DNA of 64,000 nt, from contig NC_087082.1 of assembly GCF_026151205.1 (NCBI RefSeq), forward strand, positions 3,686,001 through 3,750,000, read 5' to 3'. Position 1 is the stretch's first letter; each line of letters begins with the position of its first letter. This stretch comes from Bolinopsis microptera (lineage: Eukaryota > Ctenophora > Tentaculata > Lobata > Bolinopsidae). Positions 33,311-45,864 of this stretch are shown one piece after another. Made by a program: the position numbers and the translations under genes. Below the pieces are notes generated by a model. It searched no databases, was not told the origin of the DNA, and saw nothing but the letters and a program-made list of their open reading frames with translations.

Positions 33311-34935
33311 GAGCATTTTTTTCTAAAACTTCCACTTTGGTGAAAATTTTAAATCAATAGAAAGCATCAAAAAATGATTGTTTGTTGTTTAAAAAGGTCT
33401 CAAATGCCAGACTCGATAAGGGTTTACCGTTAAATGCAAATTTTAGTTCATGAAAAGTGCAGCTGAAGTCTGCTGTAAATTTTGCTCCAATTATTTACCT
33501 TTTTCTCAAGTCTTACTTCGACAAGTAGGAATAATACTATCGATTTAAATTTACCACAATTTGGTTTGTACTTTTAGTGTATAAGTATTAATCAAGTGAC
33601 AAACTTGTGACAAGTATTACTTCATAGAAAAAAATCTACCTTCAAAAGTATGTAATGTAAGTCACAATATTGCCAGAAAAGTTTTTTTCCCGACAAATAA
33701 TCGAATCTAGCCACAATCGAATTTTCAGACCTATCTCTACTACCTTCAAGGACGATATATCAATTACTGCATGATTGCTAGTGGGTTAAATGTGCCTGTA
33801 ATTAAGTGTATAAAGTAGTAATGTAAGTCACAGTGTAATGTAAGTCACAATGTAATGTATGTCACACATACCAAAACGACACCTTAAAATCCCTGCTGAG
33901 CAACAATACAGTTCAGACTTAATGTAGTTCGACTGTTCTGTTTCATACAAATTCACCTGTAAAAGAACGCGAACTAGGAAGTTGAAAAAACTTCCTATTT
34001 GTGAACTGTCTTTGCTGTGTTGTGTTGCTGTCTAAGATTGTCGATTAGGCTGTATCAAAAAACACAAACATGGTCCAATAATTGATGCACCTTCAAAAAA
34101 GTTCCATTAGGTCATTGTGAGTTTGGAAAAAAAAATTTAGAGTTCAACTCCAACCTTATATCGTGGTATTTTTCGTTTCCATGGTAACCACTCTGTCGCG
34201 GTCGCGTTTACTGTTCAATTAAATTCATATCTGGAGAACCATACCACTTAGAGAACTGTGTTATAGCTTAAAAGAACCGGAATAGCCAAGTTTATATTCA
34301 ACTTATCAATCAACTATATGCCTAGAACCTTTATTTTTTGAGTTAAAGGCAATAATGTATTTCGTCGATATTATTAAAATATGATTTCAAGTTATTGGAA
34401 TTTATTACATTTATGTGTTATGTTATTACCAAATGAGCATGTAGAATCAAAAAAATTTTGTATTCCAAGTTAATATCACACGAAAATGAATTTTTATCTT
34501 GGTTTCAGGAGATAAAGTAATGTAAGTCACAAATGTCTGTAATGTAAGTCACAAATGTATGAGGGTGATGTACGTAATAAACGAATGAACGAATCTTAAA
34601 CTTAGCATTTTTTAGCAGCTTAAGGCCTCAAATTTGCAGAAATTTTAGATGAAAGCCGCTATCTGACATATTCGAGATAGAATTGCAGTATGAATACACC
34701 TAAGTCCGAAAATCAAAGTCTATCCTGTAATGTAAGTCACACTTTTTTGGCAGGCGATTGTGTACAATTTCCTTAAGACACAGACTAAAATTTTATACCT
34801 GCATTGTTCTGAAGAGGTTCCGGATACGGAAATAAATACCAAAATATCATCTCATCATGCATGGTTACCGAGTCATGACTCCTCAAAGGTAAAAATTTGC
34901 TATCTCGGTAATGTAAGTCACAAAAAAAAATGCCC
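33311..34935. mobile_element. 1,625-bp insertion with repeated TAATGTAAGTCACA
   Basis: Relative to unit B, intron 2 of unit A is interrupted between ATAT (33307-33310) and ATAT (34936-34939), a likely 4-bp target duplication. The ends are weak inverted repeats (GAGCATTTTTTT and AAAAAAAAATGCCC). Inside, TAATGTAAGTCACA or a close variant recurs about eight times (near 33652, 33821, 33836, 33848, 34518, 34538, 34728, 34908). No transposase frame is visible, so it is non-autonomous. Confidence 0.6.
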
Positions 34936-35041
34936 ATATAATGGCTAACACAGTAATACTGTCAGTTGTCACAAGGTTTTACCGTTTGAGTCACTTACTT
35001 AAAAGTTCAAAGATAGACGCAACGCCACATTCTCTCCTTAT

Positions 35042-35550
35042 CTACCTTACAAGACATATTTATGGTGGCCTAATTTGCGACGACCGAAATTTTGGCGGTC
35101 CGAAAATATGGCGAAATTGAACAAAAACCGTCAAATTTCGGACGTCACAGATAAGGGTTTTTTTCATCATTTTTTGTGACAGTAAGCAGTAAGGACATTT
35201 CTGAAATTCGGTAAAATCATGTTCAAACTTAGTCTGTATTAAGACTGTAAGACTTTCATGTTAGCACATACATGTATTTTAATGCAATTTTAAACTGTAT
35301 TGCTTGACATTCAATTCGTCATTGGTGTGGTGATAATTTGTCCCAAGATGCCAGAATTTATTTATTTATTTTACTTGATATTACTTTTTAGAAACAAAAT
35401 AAAGCAGTGAAGGCACAGTCATTGAAATAAGCTAAAAGATAATGCGACGGATTCTATTAAGATGACCGAAATTTTGGCGGTCCGAAAATATGGCGAAATT
35501 TTCGGAAAACCGCATCATTTCGTACGTTATAAATATGTCTTGTAAGGTAG
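35042..35550. mobile_element. 509-bp MITE with 22-bp terminal inverted repeats
   Basis: The left end starts CTACCTTACAAGACATA and the right end finishes TATGTCTTGTAAGGTAG: a perfect 22-bp inverted pair. TTAT flanks it on both sides (35038-35041, 35551-35554). Units B, D and E have uninterrupted DNA at this point, so the site is confirmed by comparison. A block GACCGAAATTTTGGCGGTCC occurs twice inside (about 35083 and 35463). Confidence 0.75.
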
Positions 35551-36780
35551 TTATCTATGATCAGTTCCTTATTAACCATAATGGGCACTATGAATAGCAA
35601 TAGGCAACTTGATCCAACTAGTAACATACCTACGAAAATAACAGAAACAGATTTACTTACCGTGTTCAACTTCATTGTTATCGGTCTGACTACCAATTTC
35701 AACATTTTCCTCAAAATAACTTTCATCACAATCCATTTCACCGTCTTTCACATCATCAGTAGAACTACTAGATAAATTGCCACAACTCGTTTCTACAAAC
35801 TTCTTTACAATCCCTTTCACTTCACTAGATTCTAACGCATCAGCGACTTCATCCAGAAAACTTACCGTCGCATTATAGTCAATAGGGGAATTTTGGCGAA
35901 ATTCTTGGACATTAATATTCTGTAAGAGGTAAAGAGAATTTTCGTCAAGTTTTTTGCACTTGTGAGTTTTGGCTACGTGAGTAATGAGAGAAGTTATAAC
36001 TATGTTCGAATCGTTGCCTGCCACTGCAAGTGACATGTCAATCTGACGTTTGGACAGCTCAGCAAAGTCTGCCATGTATCTTTGCACTTTTGCAGGAATA
36101 TTGGTTTACTAATTTCTCTGGAGGCAATATTTCTCACAAACAATCGTACATAATAACTTTGCTTCAGGATATAATGAGCCCTGCTAGCAATCTCGCACGC
36201 AAACAAGATATCATCGTAGGAGTTGTTCTTAAACTGTAGAACATCTGTCTTGTAAAACCGAATGCATCTCTTAGTCAACCAGGACACATCGAATACATGT
36301 GCCATCTTGTTTACATCTTCAAAGATGCCCTTTTCCAGTTTATCAACTTCACCACTGTACATTGCTTCAACGAAGCAGTCAACTGCTGGCTTTGTAAAAT
36401 CATCCATCTCCAGGGTGGACTGAAATATTCCGTTACAATGGTATTATCAAAAGAATTGATATTTCAGCAGTTATTTTGACAACGCCAAGTTGATTACTGC
36501 TTAGAATAGCAGAAAATTAAAGATGAAAGATTAAAGGCTACAAGAATATAATAAAATATCCTTGTCCCAGAACTCTTTTTCCCAATAGATACAAAATTTA
36601 AATAAATACCTGAAACATATTGGTAGTGAGGTTGTCTATAACAGGACTATTCAATGACATTATCATAGAGTTGGTTTTTATCTCTTGTCCATCTTTTAGT
36701 TTCAGTACCAGATTCCCATGTACTTCAGAGTTAATATGCTCTATTCCAAAGTTGGCAGGTACCCTGATGTTTGGAGCCAT

Positions 36781-38421
36781 TGCTTTTCCACCCTATAAGA
36801 AATGCAGATTGATTTCAGCTCACCTCTTTTTAAAGAAAAGCGGGAAGATGGTAGAAGTATTAGATGAAATGGAACAAAAAACAGTACTTGCATCTGGCCA
36901 ATATCGAAGGTACAGGTTGCCGTTTTCACAGCAGCTTTTTTATACTTGTTCGAGGATGCCGTCACCAAAATTTGAAAATTCGAATTTTGGGGGCCACACC
37001 CAATCAACATTGAATTGCTTATACTGTTATACTGGTGTTTGTGAACATGTTAGAGACTCCGTTGTAACATATTGCAATAGGTGAATAGGTCATTCAATCC
37101 GGAATATGATCTGAAAAGATGGTGCGGAACGGATTTAAAATGACGAAGTTATCAAGCAATTTGTATATCTCGTTAGCAATATTGATTGGGTACTACTCAA
37201 TGATTACCCAATTACGGCACTGTAATTGGGCTCTCTAGTCTCTACACGATTCCCATAATTATGCAGATCTAGCCTCAACCCAATTACCTGATCACACGTA
37301 ATGAACAAACTCGTTATGCCTCATATCTCGGTCATCTGAGAAGCTAGAACTCTCATTTTTTCAGGACGAACGTAATTTAAATGGCCAAACACTATTCAAT
37401 AAAATTTGGCTTGATCCGACTATCCAAACTATCGAATAAATGCAAAAATGAACCTTCATTTGAAAAAAATGAACACGAATATTTTTGATTTGACAAATTC
37501 CTCGAACCAGTGGTGGTAGTAAGTCATACCAGAAAGAATTATTTCAATTGGGGACTCAGTGATTGAGATATTAAGGCCAACATATGGGTACTGACTTTTG
37601 GCCCACCCTGTACATCAAATACATGGCACATCAATAGTTTGGAAATTACAGACAAATTAAAAGACAAATCCAAATTTAAATTACAACTCAAACTTCTAAT
37701 TATCACAATTTTAAACTTCAGAATCCTTCAAGTTTCAGATTATATTACAACTTCCTAGTCAAAGATTAATTCAGATCTCTTAAATAACTTTAATTCCACC
37801 TCAATTCCAAAAGTAAATAACCAAATCATGGTGTAACATTTATACAGTAAAACCCAGATTTTCCACGCCCAAATTCACCGCAAACCTAAATTTAGTGCAG
37901 CTTTTTCTTTCCCTGAAACTCTGCAGTATATGGGCCGGGAGTTTCATGATTTATAGAATATAGAGATCAAATCAGAAATCCAGAACTGGGTTTTCTCAGA
38001 AAGACAGATCATGTTTACAAATCAGAATATGCATCGAGTTATATATTATATATAATATTAGTTATATGAAAATTGTTTTATATGAAAATATCGTCATGAT
38101 TTTGTATCTGAAACACTTCAAATCATTGGTAGAATCAACAAAACATGAAAAAGATATAGATAGAAAATAATTTACAAAAACGACACTTTTTTGTTAAAAC
38201 CTTAACATAAATTTACTTTAGAAATAAGTTCCGAAGATGTAAAAAATAGTTCACCACTCACCAGCATCTAAGTCTACGAAGCAGTAAGATAAAGTGGATC
38301 TAAATGTGGATTAAAAATGAGTTAGCATAGTATTGAACAAAATGCAAGAGACTATTATGGTAACTCAATCTTTAAAGAAACATAGGCAAGATGAACGATG
38401 AATTGGTATGGTGAAAACCAA
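36781..38421. other. Gap between BTB units A and B
   Basis: 36781-36944 upstream of unit A resembles the upstream DNA of unit D (CAAAAAACAGTACTTGCATC and following). It then contains a mariner-like insertion (listed separately). 37613-38421 is the 3' flank of unit B, homologous to flanks of other units. No gene. Confidence 0.65.
36945..37610. mobile_element. Probable mariner-type relic
   Basis: Unit D lacks this block, which is bounded by TA at 36943-36944 and 37611-37612. The right end GACTTTTGGCCCACCCTGTA resembles terminal repeats of mariner elements (recalled from the family, not searched). The left end does not match it well, and there is no transposase frame, so it is a degraded or internally deleted copy. 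Confidence 0.4.
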
Positions 38422-41400
38422 CTAACATGTTATATTTCTCACTAGCATTTGCTTTGACTTGAGATATTTGGAATTTAATAAGAAGATATTAAACGACTTC
38501 GCCTTCAATGACCATAATTGTTCACCATCTCTTTTATCTGAAGCACAGTCCATGGCAAAATTGAAATTGAGAACAGTCACTCTATTACAAACTACCTTTA
38601 GATGTGTAGAAGTTTTGGTTATAATCCAGTTTTTAACTTTATCAGGCGGAACATTGTTTAGGAAATTTATATTCCATTCCCCTTTAGTGCATCTCCCAAT
38701 TACATAACTCCATTGACTGAGCTCTACATTTTCACATCTCACTGCAAACAATGTTTGTTCGGACACTCTTTGTTGAGTATACAACAACCTAATATCCTCC
38801 GCCAGCACATTATCTGTTGTTATAAGCTGAACTGACTCTCCGTCTAAGAACGAGTATTCTTTAGAAGATACAGCCTCACTCCAACCTGGAAATGGATCAC
38901 GTAAATAATGGTTTCAAATAAACTTAAAATTGTAAATAACTAATACATGGCTAACACAGTTATACTTTTATGAGGTTTTAACGTTTGTGCCACCTACTTT
39001 TAAAGATCAAAGATAGACGCAAAGCCATATTCTCTCCTTACTTTGATCAGTCTCTAATTAATCGTAATGAGCACTATGACTAGCAACAGGCAACTTGATC
39101 TAAATTGTAACATACCTACGAAAATAACAGGAAAAGATTTACTAACCGTGTTCAACTTCATTGCAATCAGTCTGACTACCAACTTCAGCATTTTCCTCAA
39201 AATCACTTTCATCACAATCCGTTTCACTATCTTTCACATCATCAGTAGAACAACTAAATGCATTGCCACAACTCGTTTCAGCAAACTTCTTTACAATCTC
39301 TTTTACTTCACTGGATTCAGTCACATCAGCGACTTCAGCCAGAAAACTTACCGTCGCATTATAGTCGATAGGGGAATTCTGGCGAAATTCTTGGACATTA
39401 ATATTCTGCAAGAGGTAAAGAGAATTTTCGTCAAGTTTTTTGCACTTGTGAGTTTTGGCTACGTGAGTTATGAGAGAAGTTATGACAAAGTTAGAATCAT
39501 TTCCTGCCACTGCAAGTGACATGTCAATCTGCCGTTTGGAGAGCTCAGCAAAGTCTGCCATGTATCTTTGCAGGAATATTGGTTTACTAATTTCTCTGGC
39601 GGCAATATTTCTCACAAACGATCGTACATAATAACTTTGCTTCAGTATATAATGAGCCCTGCTAGCAATCTCACACGCAAACAAGATCTCATCGTAGGAG
39701 GTATTCTCAAACTGTAGAACATCTGTCTTGTAAAACTTAATGCATCTCTTAGTCAACCAGGACACATCGAATACATGTGCCATCTTGTTTACATCTTCAA
39801 AGATGTTTTTTTCCAGTTTATCAACTTCACCACTGTACATCGCTTCAACAAAGCAGTCAACTGCTGGCTTTGTAAAATCGTCCATCTCCAGAGTGGACTG
39901 AATTAACAAATTGTTGGCTGTTGCAATTCGTGAGAGGAATAAAATACAAAAATTAACAGAACATTACATAACCAGAAAATGAAAGATCCTAAAAGAAAAA
40001 TTGATAAAAGATCATGATAATATTCTTGTCCCAGAACTCTATTTTCCAATAGATAACAAATTTAAATAAATACCTGAAACATATTGGTAGTAAGGTTGTC
40101 TATAACAGGACTGTTCAATGACATTATCATAGAGTTGGTTTTTATCTCCTGTCCATCTTTTAGTTTCAGTACCAGATTCCCATGTACTTCAGAGTTAATA
40201 TTAGCCCGGTTCATAAAACAAAAATATTATCCAATAATTACGGCGATAGGCTTATCTGTTGTTCCTTAGGCCAAATAACTACCAAAAAAATTTTGAAGCT
40301 TCAACTCCAACCGGAAACACCCCCACATGCCACGCCCATTTTTTTCATCAATTTTTAACAGGTAAAAATCTTCATATCATCAATTTAGGCATGAAGGAGT
40401 GCTTTTAGTGCTCCAACAGTTTGGGGTCTAATAGTAATGGTAGAAAAAGGTTAACTATAGTCAAAGTCTCAAGTCTCCACGGCGCTTGGTTTAGGCGCAC
40501 CGGATCTCGCGTCTCCGCCTCCGCTGCGTGATTGGTGGCGCCAGAACTAAAGGTCGTAGAGACATGAGACTTCAACTAAAGTTAACCTTTTCCTACCATT
40601 TATATTAGAGTAGCACAGATTCAGAGCTCTAAACACATTCCTTCATCCTTAAAACGACAATCATATGAATTTTGCCTGTAAAAGTTGATATCTTGATGTC
40701 AATTAACATCGTAAGCTTTTAAAACTAAAATTAATTAAATGAGTCATAATACTTCACACAATATTTACACACAATATGAAAATATAAATACAGGAAGTCT
40801 CTTGGATTCGACATTGAACTTTTCTCGGTCCCTGCACTGGAAAGTGGAACTGATCCTTTAAAGAAGTCAGCAGGTTCTGATTTAGGTACCCTGGTTTTCG
40901 GATCGCCAAGTCTTCACAAGCAAGCTGTCTAATCTTCGTTGCCAAAAGGAATTTTGTTGCCAGAGGAATATTTTCGTCAAACTAGGATTTAAATGAGGTC
41001 TTTATTTCTTTATAACTCGTCACCGATAGGATCAGCATTGATGAGGTCCAATAATTCCTTCATAGCTCGTCACTGACAGGATCATTATCAATGAGATCCA
41101 ATGATTCCTTCATAGCTCGTCAGTCGTCACTGACAGGGTCACCGATCACTATTAATAAGGTCTGATGATTTCTTCGTAAATAACGAGGTACAGTAATCTC
41201 TTACTGATACGTCAAGACAAAGTTAAGTAAATAACTATAAATATCCCAGCATTAGCTAACAAAGTAGCATCTGGTTCTAATTCCTTTACCAAGTTATCAG
41301 TAATGGATCTAACATCTAAATGAATCTCTTCTGTAAACTGAATTTCTTGAAGCTGAAGGACTGATTCCCTCTCCAAGATGGGGGAATACTTGTTAAATTC

Positions 41401-42402
41401 TTGTAGGATTCATGAAGAGGGGAAATTCTCCACGGTATAGAGGGGAAATTCTCCACGCCATAGATGGCATATTCCCAATACTCGACCAGCTCGTTCTCGA
41501 CAGTGACAGCTCATTCATAAACATTAGTCTCCGGAATGCGACTTCATTGTAAGAGAGCTTGGAAGAGGGCAAATTCCTCCAGTAATGTTTATTTTCACTA
41601 GTATTGTAATGCAAGAAATTTTGCAACACAATGCAACCAACGTAGTTAAAACTGAAAAGGTTCATATAATATGATTGTTGGATTATTAATAAAAGACTGT
41701 TCTAGTGTTCTTACCTCTGACAGTTCCAGGGTGTGGAGACGTGGAATCCAAAAGACTTCCTGTATTTATATTTTCATATTGTGTGTAAATATTGTGTGAA
41801 GTATTATGACTCATTTAATTAATTTTAGTTTTAAAAGCTTACGATGTTAATTGACATCAAGATATCAACTTTTACAGGCAAAATTCATATGATTGTCGTT
41901 TTAAGGATGAAGGAATGTGTTTAGAGCTCTGAATCTGTGCTACTCTAATATAAATGGTAGGAAAAGGTTAACTTTAGTTGAAGTCTCATGTCTCTACGAC
42001 CTTTAGTTCTGGCGCCACCAATCACGCAGCGGAGGCGGAGACGCGAGATCCGGTGCGCCTAAACCAAGCGCCGTGGAGACTTGAGACTTTGACTATAGTT
42101 AACCTTTTTCTACCATTACTATTAGACCCCAAACTGTTGGAGCACTAAAAGCACTCCTTCATGCCTAAATTGATGATATGAAGATTTTTACCTGTTAAAA
42201 ATTGATGAAAAAAATGGGCGTGGCATGTGGGGGTGTTTCCGGTTGGAGTTGAAGCTTCAAAATTTTTTTGGTAGTTATTTGGCCTAAGGAACAACAGATA
42301 AGCCTATCGCCGTAATTATTGGATAATATTTTTGTTTTATGAACCGGGCTAGTTAATATGCTCTATTCCGAAGTTGGCCGGTACCCTGATCTTTGGAGCC
42401 AC
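38422..42402 (-). pseudogene. BTB array unit B, exon 1 split by a transposon
   Basis: Exon 1 is in two pieces, 42352-42402 and 40074-40201, separated by a 2,150-bp transposon. Its initiator is also changed: the CAT (+) found in A, D, E and F is CAC here, so ATG became GTG. Exon 2 (39147-39897) and exon 3 (38422-38885) remain fully open with good splice sites, encoding the rest of the BTB fold, the BACK-like region, acidic tail (GSQTDCNEVEHG) and C-terminal domain (SQWSYVIG, VPPDKVKNWIITKTSTHLK, VTVLNFNF). The open downstream exons imply recent loss, or an alternative 5' exon. Confidence 0.8.
40202..42351. mobile_element. 2,150-bp fold-back transposon with about 610-bp terminal inverted repeats, 8-bp target duplication
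   Basis: Starts TAGCCCGGTTCATAAAAC and ends with its reverse complement. The arms (40202-40811 and 41743-42351) are nearly identical. GTTAATAT flanks both sides (40194-40201, 42352-42359). An 8-bp duplication fits hAT-like elements best. Inside each arm is a second palindrome: GGTAGAAAAAGGTTAACTA pairs with AAGTTAACCTTTTCCTACC. The roughly 930-bp centre has a diverged direct repeat (AATTCCTTCATAGCTCGTCA near 41051 and 41103) but no transposase, so movement would need enzyme from elsewhere. Confidence 0.9.
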
Positions 42403-43188
42403 TGTTTTTAAATACTATAAAAGAAGCAGGTTGATTTAGACTAACGTCATTTCAAAAGAATAAAAATGCGAGGAAACAATTTGAAAAAAACTAGTTCTAT
42501 AATCACCGTAAAGTATGATAATTACCGTAAGACTGTGATAAATCGGGATAAATGCCAAAATTTGCATATAAGTCATTACGCTAAAAATCAGGGCAAGAAA
42601 GAATCGAGGTTTTCTGTAAATGATATAGCTTGTCATTTCACAAAACAAGTGATTCAAAAAGTAAATTTCATTATCAAAAGTACAATCAAAATCGTGCTTT
42701 AACCCTCAAAAGTGGTGCATAATTAAAATTATGATTGGAATTAAAATAAAGTGATTTTCTTGACCACATTTTTACGCCATTTGTTGTTTGGGGACCGGTT
42801 TTTGGTACCCGGCCAATGTTTACAAAATAATATAATACATAACAATATAATTTTATTTAATATGCGTGAATATGAAAATTGAAAATGTTGATTACGTCTA
42901 TTCATTAAAAACAAAAACAGAAACTTTAAAAATTAAAACTTGTATATCATGATTTATTAACATATAGTGACAAATAATTTGATTTGATACGACAGATGAT
43001 CACACGCACTGTTTTATAAGCTACTTGAGGTTAAAACAAAAAAGAATAACTGAGCCCATGTCTTATCAGCACCTGCTAGCGCTATCTATATGATGCTATT
43101 AATATGACAGTGAATGGGCAGTGAAAAAAGTGGCATATGGTTGATAGTGACTAGTGTGCTAACCGTCTGGTTTTATTTATTCCTTAGT
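42403..43188. other. Gap between unit B and LINE coding end
   Basis: 42403-42480 resembles sequences upstream of exon 1 in other units. The rest is AT-rich and probably includes the LINE 3' untranslated region; its exact 3' end and target duplication could not be placed. Confidence 0.5.
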
Positions 43189-45864
43189 TTATTCTCGGTA
43201 GTTGATTTGTTGTGTGCCTGATCTTGTCGATTTACGTAGCCCGGGTAAATTATGTAACAGAAAAGGTGGCCATTCTTCATCGTTTCCTGAGCTTTTTAGT
43301 TCTATCATTACACACTTCGCTGATTTCTTATATATGCTTATTGAGAAAATGCTAGATGGGCAAGTTATGCGACTAATGTTGTGCTCGGTAATAGCTAATA
43401 TAGGACCTTTATACAGAACACTAGCGCGTAGATCTGGTTGAGAGAACGTTGTTAGCCAGTCGATATTGTCGTCATAAGACGTGCCATACTTTGGTATATC
43501 GGGAGGAAATAAGTCTTTTATCGACGACGGCAGAAGGCCAGGCATGTAAGTTATCTTGTGCATCAGAGTCAGAGCATTTTTTATGATGACCCCGTGTACA
43601 GATAATATTTCGTACTCTTTAAACGTAGTTTTAGTATGATCCGGAAGCTTACCGTCCTTGTAATAGTAATTCACGTAGCCCGGCATAACTGCTCGTATTC
43701 CCTGCTTTTGTTTAGTGAACAGTGATTCAATATGGGATTTTGCAGCAAAGCCCCAAACTAGTGAACAGAAATTTAAGTGAGATTGTACAAAACTTTGGAA
43801 GATCTGTAAGCGTGCTTTGATTGGTAATTTGCGTTTTATTTTGAACATAATACCTATAAACCGTGACATTTTTGTTTTGACGGCTCGGATGTGGCTGGCC
43901 CATTTTAGTTTGTCGTCGACGATAACTCCTAAAAACCTGGCCTCCGTTTTCCGTTCTATAGGAGAGTTGTCGATACTTACTTGTAGAGACGATAGATCTA
44001 CCCGTCTTTTTGAAAATACCATATAGCAAGTCTTCTTCAGATTAAGAGCTAGGCCGTTCGAGTTAACCCATTTTATCAACACGTCAGTGAGGTGGTTTAC
44101 TTTGGATATAATGTCTTGTACATTTGATCCGGTGATAATAATGTTTGCGTCGTCTGCGTATAATATAAATTTAGCTAGGTTACTGATTCCTGGTAAGTCA
44201 TTGATATATATGGCAAAGAGCAGGGGGCCTAATATGCTCCCTTGTGGAACACCGTATATCATAGATTCTAATGATGAATTGGAGCCGTTTAGGGAAACAA
44301 ATTGACTGCGACCACTGAGGTATGACTCGAACCATTTCAACGCAATGCCACGAATACCGTAATGCTCAAGTTTCCTGAGTAATGTCGCGTGATCTAGGAC
44401 GTCAAATGCCTTGCTATAGTCTAAAAGTAATAAAAGTGCTATTTGGTTCTTATTTAGAGAATGCAGAATAGAGCTCTGAGCATTGAGAAGTGCGTGCTCA
44501 CATGATCTTCCTGGTCGGAATCCGTACTGATTCTCGAATAGAGAGTTATTCTTGTCGAGAAATTCTAAAACGCGTCTGTGCATTAGTTTTTCATAAATTT
44601 TTGAGAACGAGCCCAGAAGCGAAATAGGTCTATAATTCGCTACGTCGAGTTTACAACCTCCTTTGTGTATAGGTGTAACTTTTGCCGTTTTCAAAGCTTT
44701 AGGGAAAGCTCCCTCTACAAAAGATGTGTTAACTACTTTTGCTAAGGCGCATAAAAAATTTTGGCATGTGCTGGCTATTTTCAAGGGCTCGATCTTTGAA
44801 TCGAGAGTTGCCTTATTTTTTAGGCCAATAATAATTCTATGAATCTCGGTGGGCCCAGTAGGTTCGAGGTAGATAGACGTTGGACATGACCCGGTCAGAT
44901 ACTCCTGGAACCCCCCAGGATCGAAGGTCTGTCGGGAACTGATCTGAGACTTGATGTTGGCTGCGATGCTGGAAAAGTAGCCATTGAACTTTTCAGCGAC
45001 TGCCGAGTTAGTACTCAAGATCGTCCCGTCAGTATCCCTCAATCTGATTTGATCAGATCCCCGTCTTTTTCTGTTTAGCAGGCCGTTGATTATCTCCCAT
45101 TGTTTTTTGGAACAGTCCTGATATTTTTCAAATTGTTTTTTGTAATACCGCTCCTTGGCAATGTTAACGTGTTTACTGCAAAATAGTTTCATTTTATCGT
45201 ATGCAGCTATGTTTTCATCAGTAGGCTCTGTGATATTAAGATGGTATAATTGCTGTTTACGTGCACAAGCTGTTTCGAGCCATGGAAGTATCCACGGCTT
45301 CGGATCAGACCGTTCATTTTCACGACGATTACGATTACTCTTAACGGGGTATGCAGTGTTGTAATGTTTCATGTAGATTTCTGAGAACTTGTCATACTGT
45401 TCACTCGCACTGCCTGATTCCCGCGCTTCCTCCCACGTCTCCCCTTCCAATAGCTCCTTGAACATAGCATTGCTGGCTTCATTCATAGTATGTGTTTCAC
45501 GGTATTTTGTGGTATCGGTCCTATTTGAGTGTGTGGTGTGCTTTTGTGATACTGCACGTAACTTTATAGTGGTCAACGTTGCAAGATGATCGGAGATGTC
45601 GAGTGTTAACACGTTGCTACTTAATGTGTTTTCAATATTATTTGTGTACACATGGTCAATAAGGGTGGCACTGTGGTCAGTGACTCGTGTTGGTTTTGAA
45701 ACAGTTTGAACAAAACCATATTTTGCCAGTGTGTCAATGAGGTTCTGGCTTGAGGAATCAGTGTCATATTTAATAAGATCAATATTTGCATCGCCATGAA
45801 ACATAACGTGTTTGCGTGAGTGTCTATCTAGTCTATTAAGTACGTGATCGAGTAAGCTAATTAT
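43189..45864 (-). mobile_element. 5'-truncated non-LTR retrotransposon (CR1/Jockey-like) with open reverse transcriptase
   Basis: About 890 open codons without a stop. The beginning matches the C-terminal part of an AP-endonuclease (HGDANIDL, then VLTLDISDHLATL); the catalytic N-terminal half is missing. Reverse-transcriptase motifs follow: NYRPISLLGSFSKIYEKL, QYGFRPGRSCEHALL, LLDYSKAFDVLDHATLL, GVPQGSILGPLLFAIYIN and LYADDANIII in place of the common FADD/YADD box. Order and wording fit the CR1/Jockey clade. Its frame continues upstream without a break into a BTB exon 3 fragment, making a 907-codon hybrid frame. The lack of stops suggests recent insertion; 5' truncation is usual for LINEs. 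Confidence 0.9.

Larger units (their letters stand above)
32789..36780 (-). pseudogene. BTB array unit A, frameshifted by an 8-bp insertion
   Basis: Three exons: 36610-36780 (57 codons, MAPNIRVPANFG...), 35661-36419, 32789-33249. The product would be a BTB/POZ protein with a BACK-like region, an acidic tail and the array's C-terminal domain. In exon 2, TCTTTGCA is followed by CTTTTGCA (36079-36094) where units B, D and E have a single TCTTTGCA or a close variant; the extra 8 bp shift the frame about 140 codons into the protein, while the downstream frame is otherwise open. Intron 2 (2.4 kb) is expanded by two mobile elements compared with B. Otherwise the splice sites are intact. It is probably a young pseudogene; a sequencing error is unlikely for an 8-bp near-duplication but not excluded. 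Confidence 0.8.

Noticed and set aside
36620-37084. Plus-strand frame beginning MVVRLSITGLFNDIIIE, present opposite every BTB exon 1
   Set aside because: It is the antisense of a nearly invariant exon, so its conservation is explained by the sense gene; kept only as a remark in the exon 1 finding.
41393-41665. 90-codon minus-strand frame inside the fold-back transposon
   Set aside because: No similarity to any transposase and no conserved catalytic residues; the element is taken as non-autonomous.
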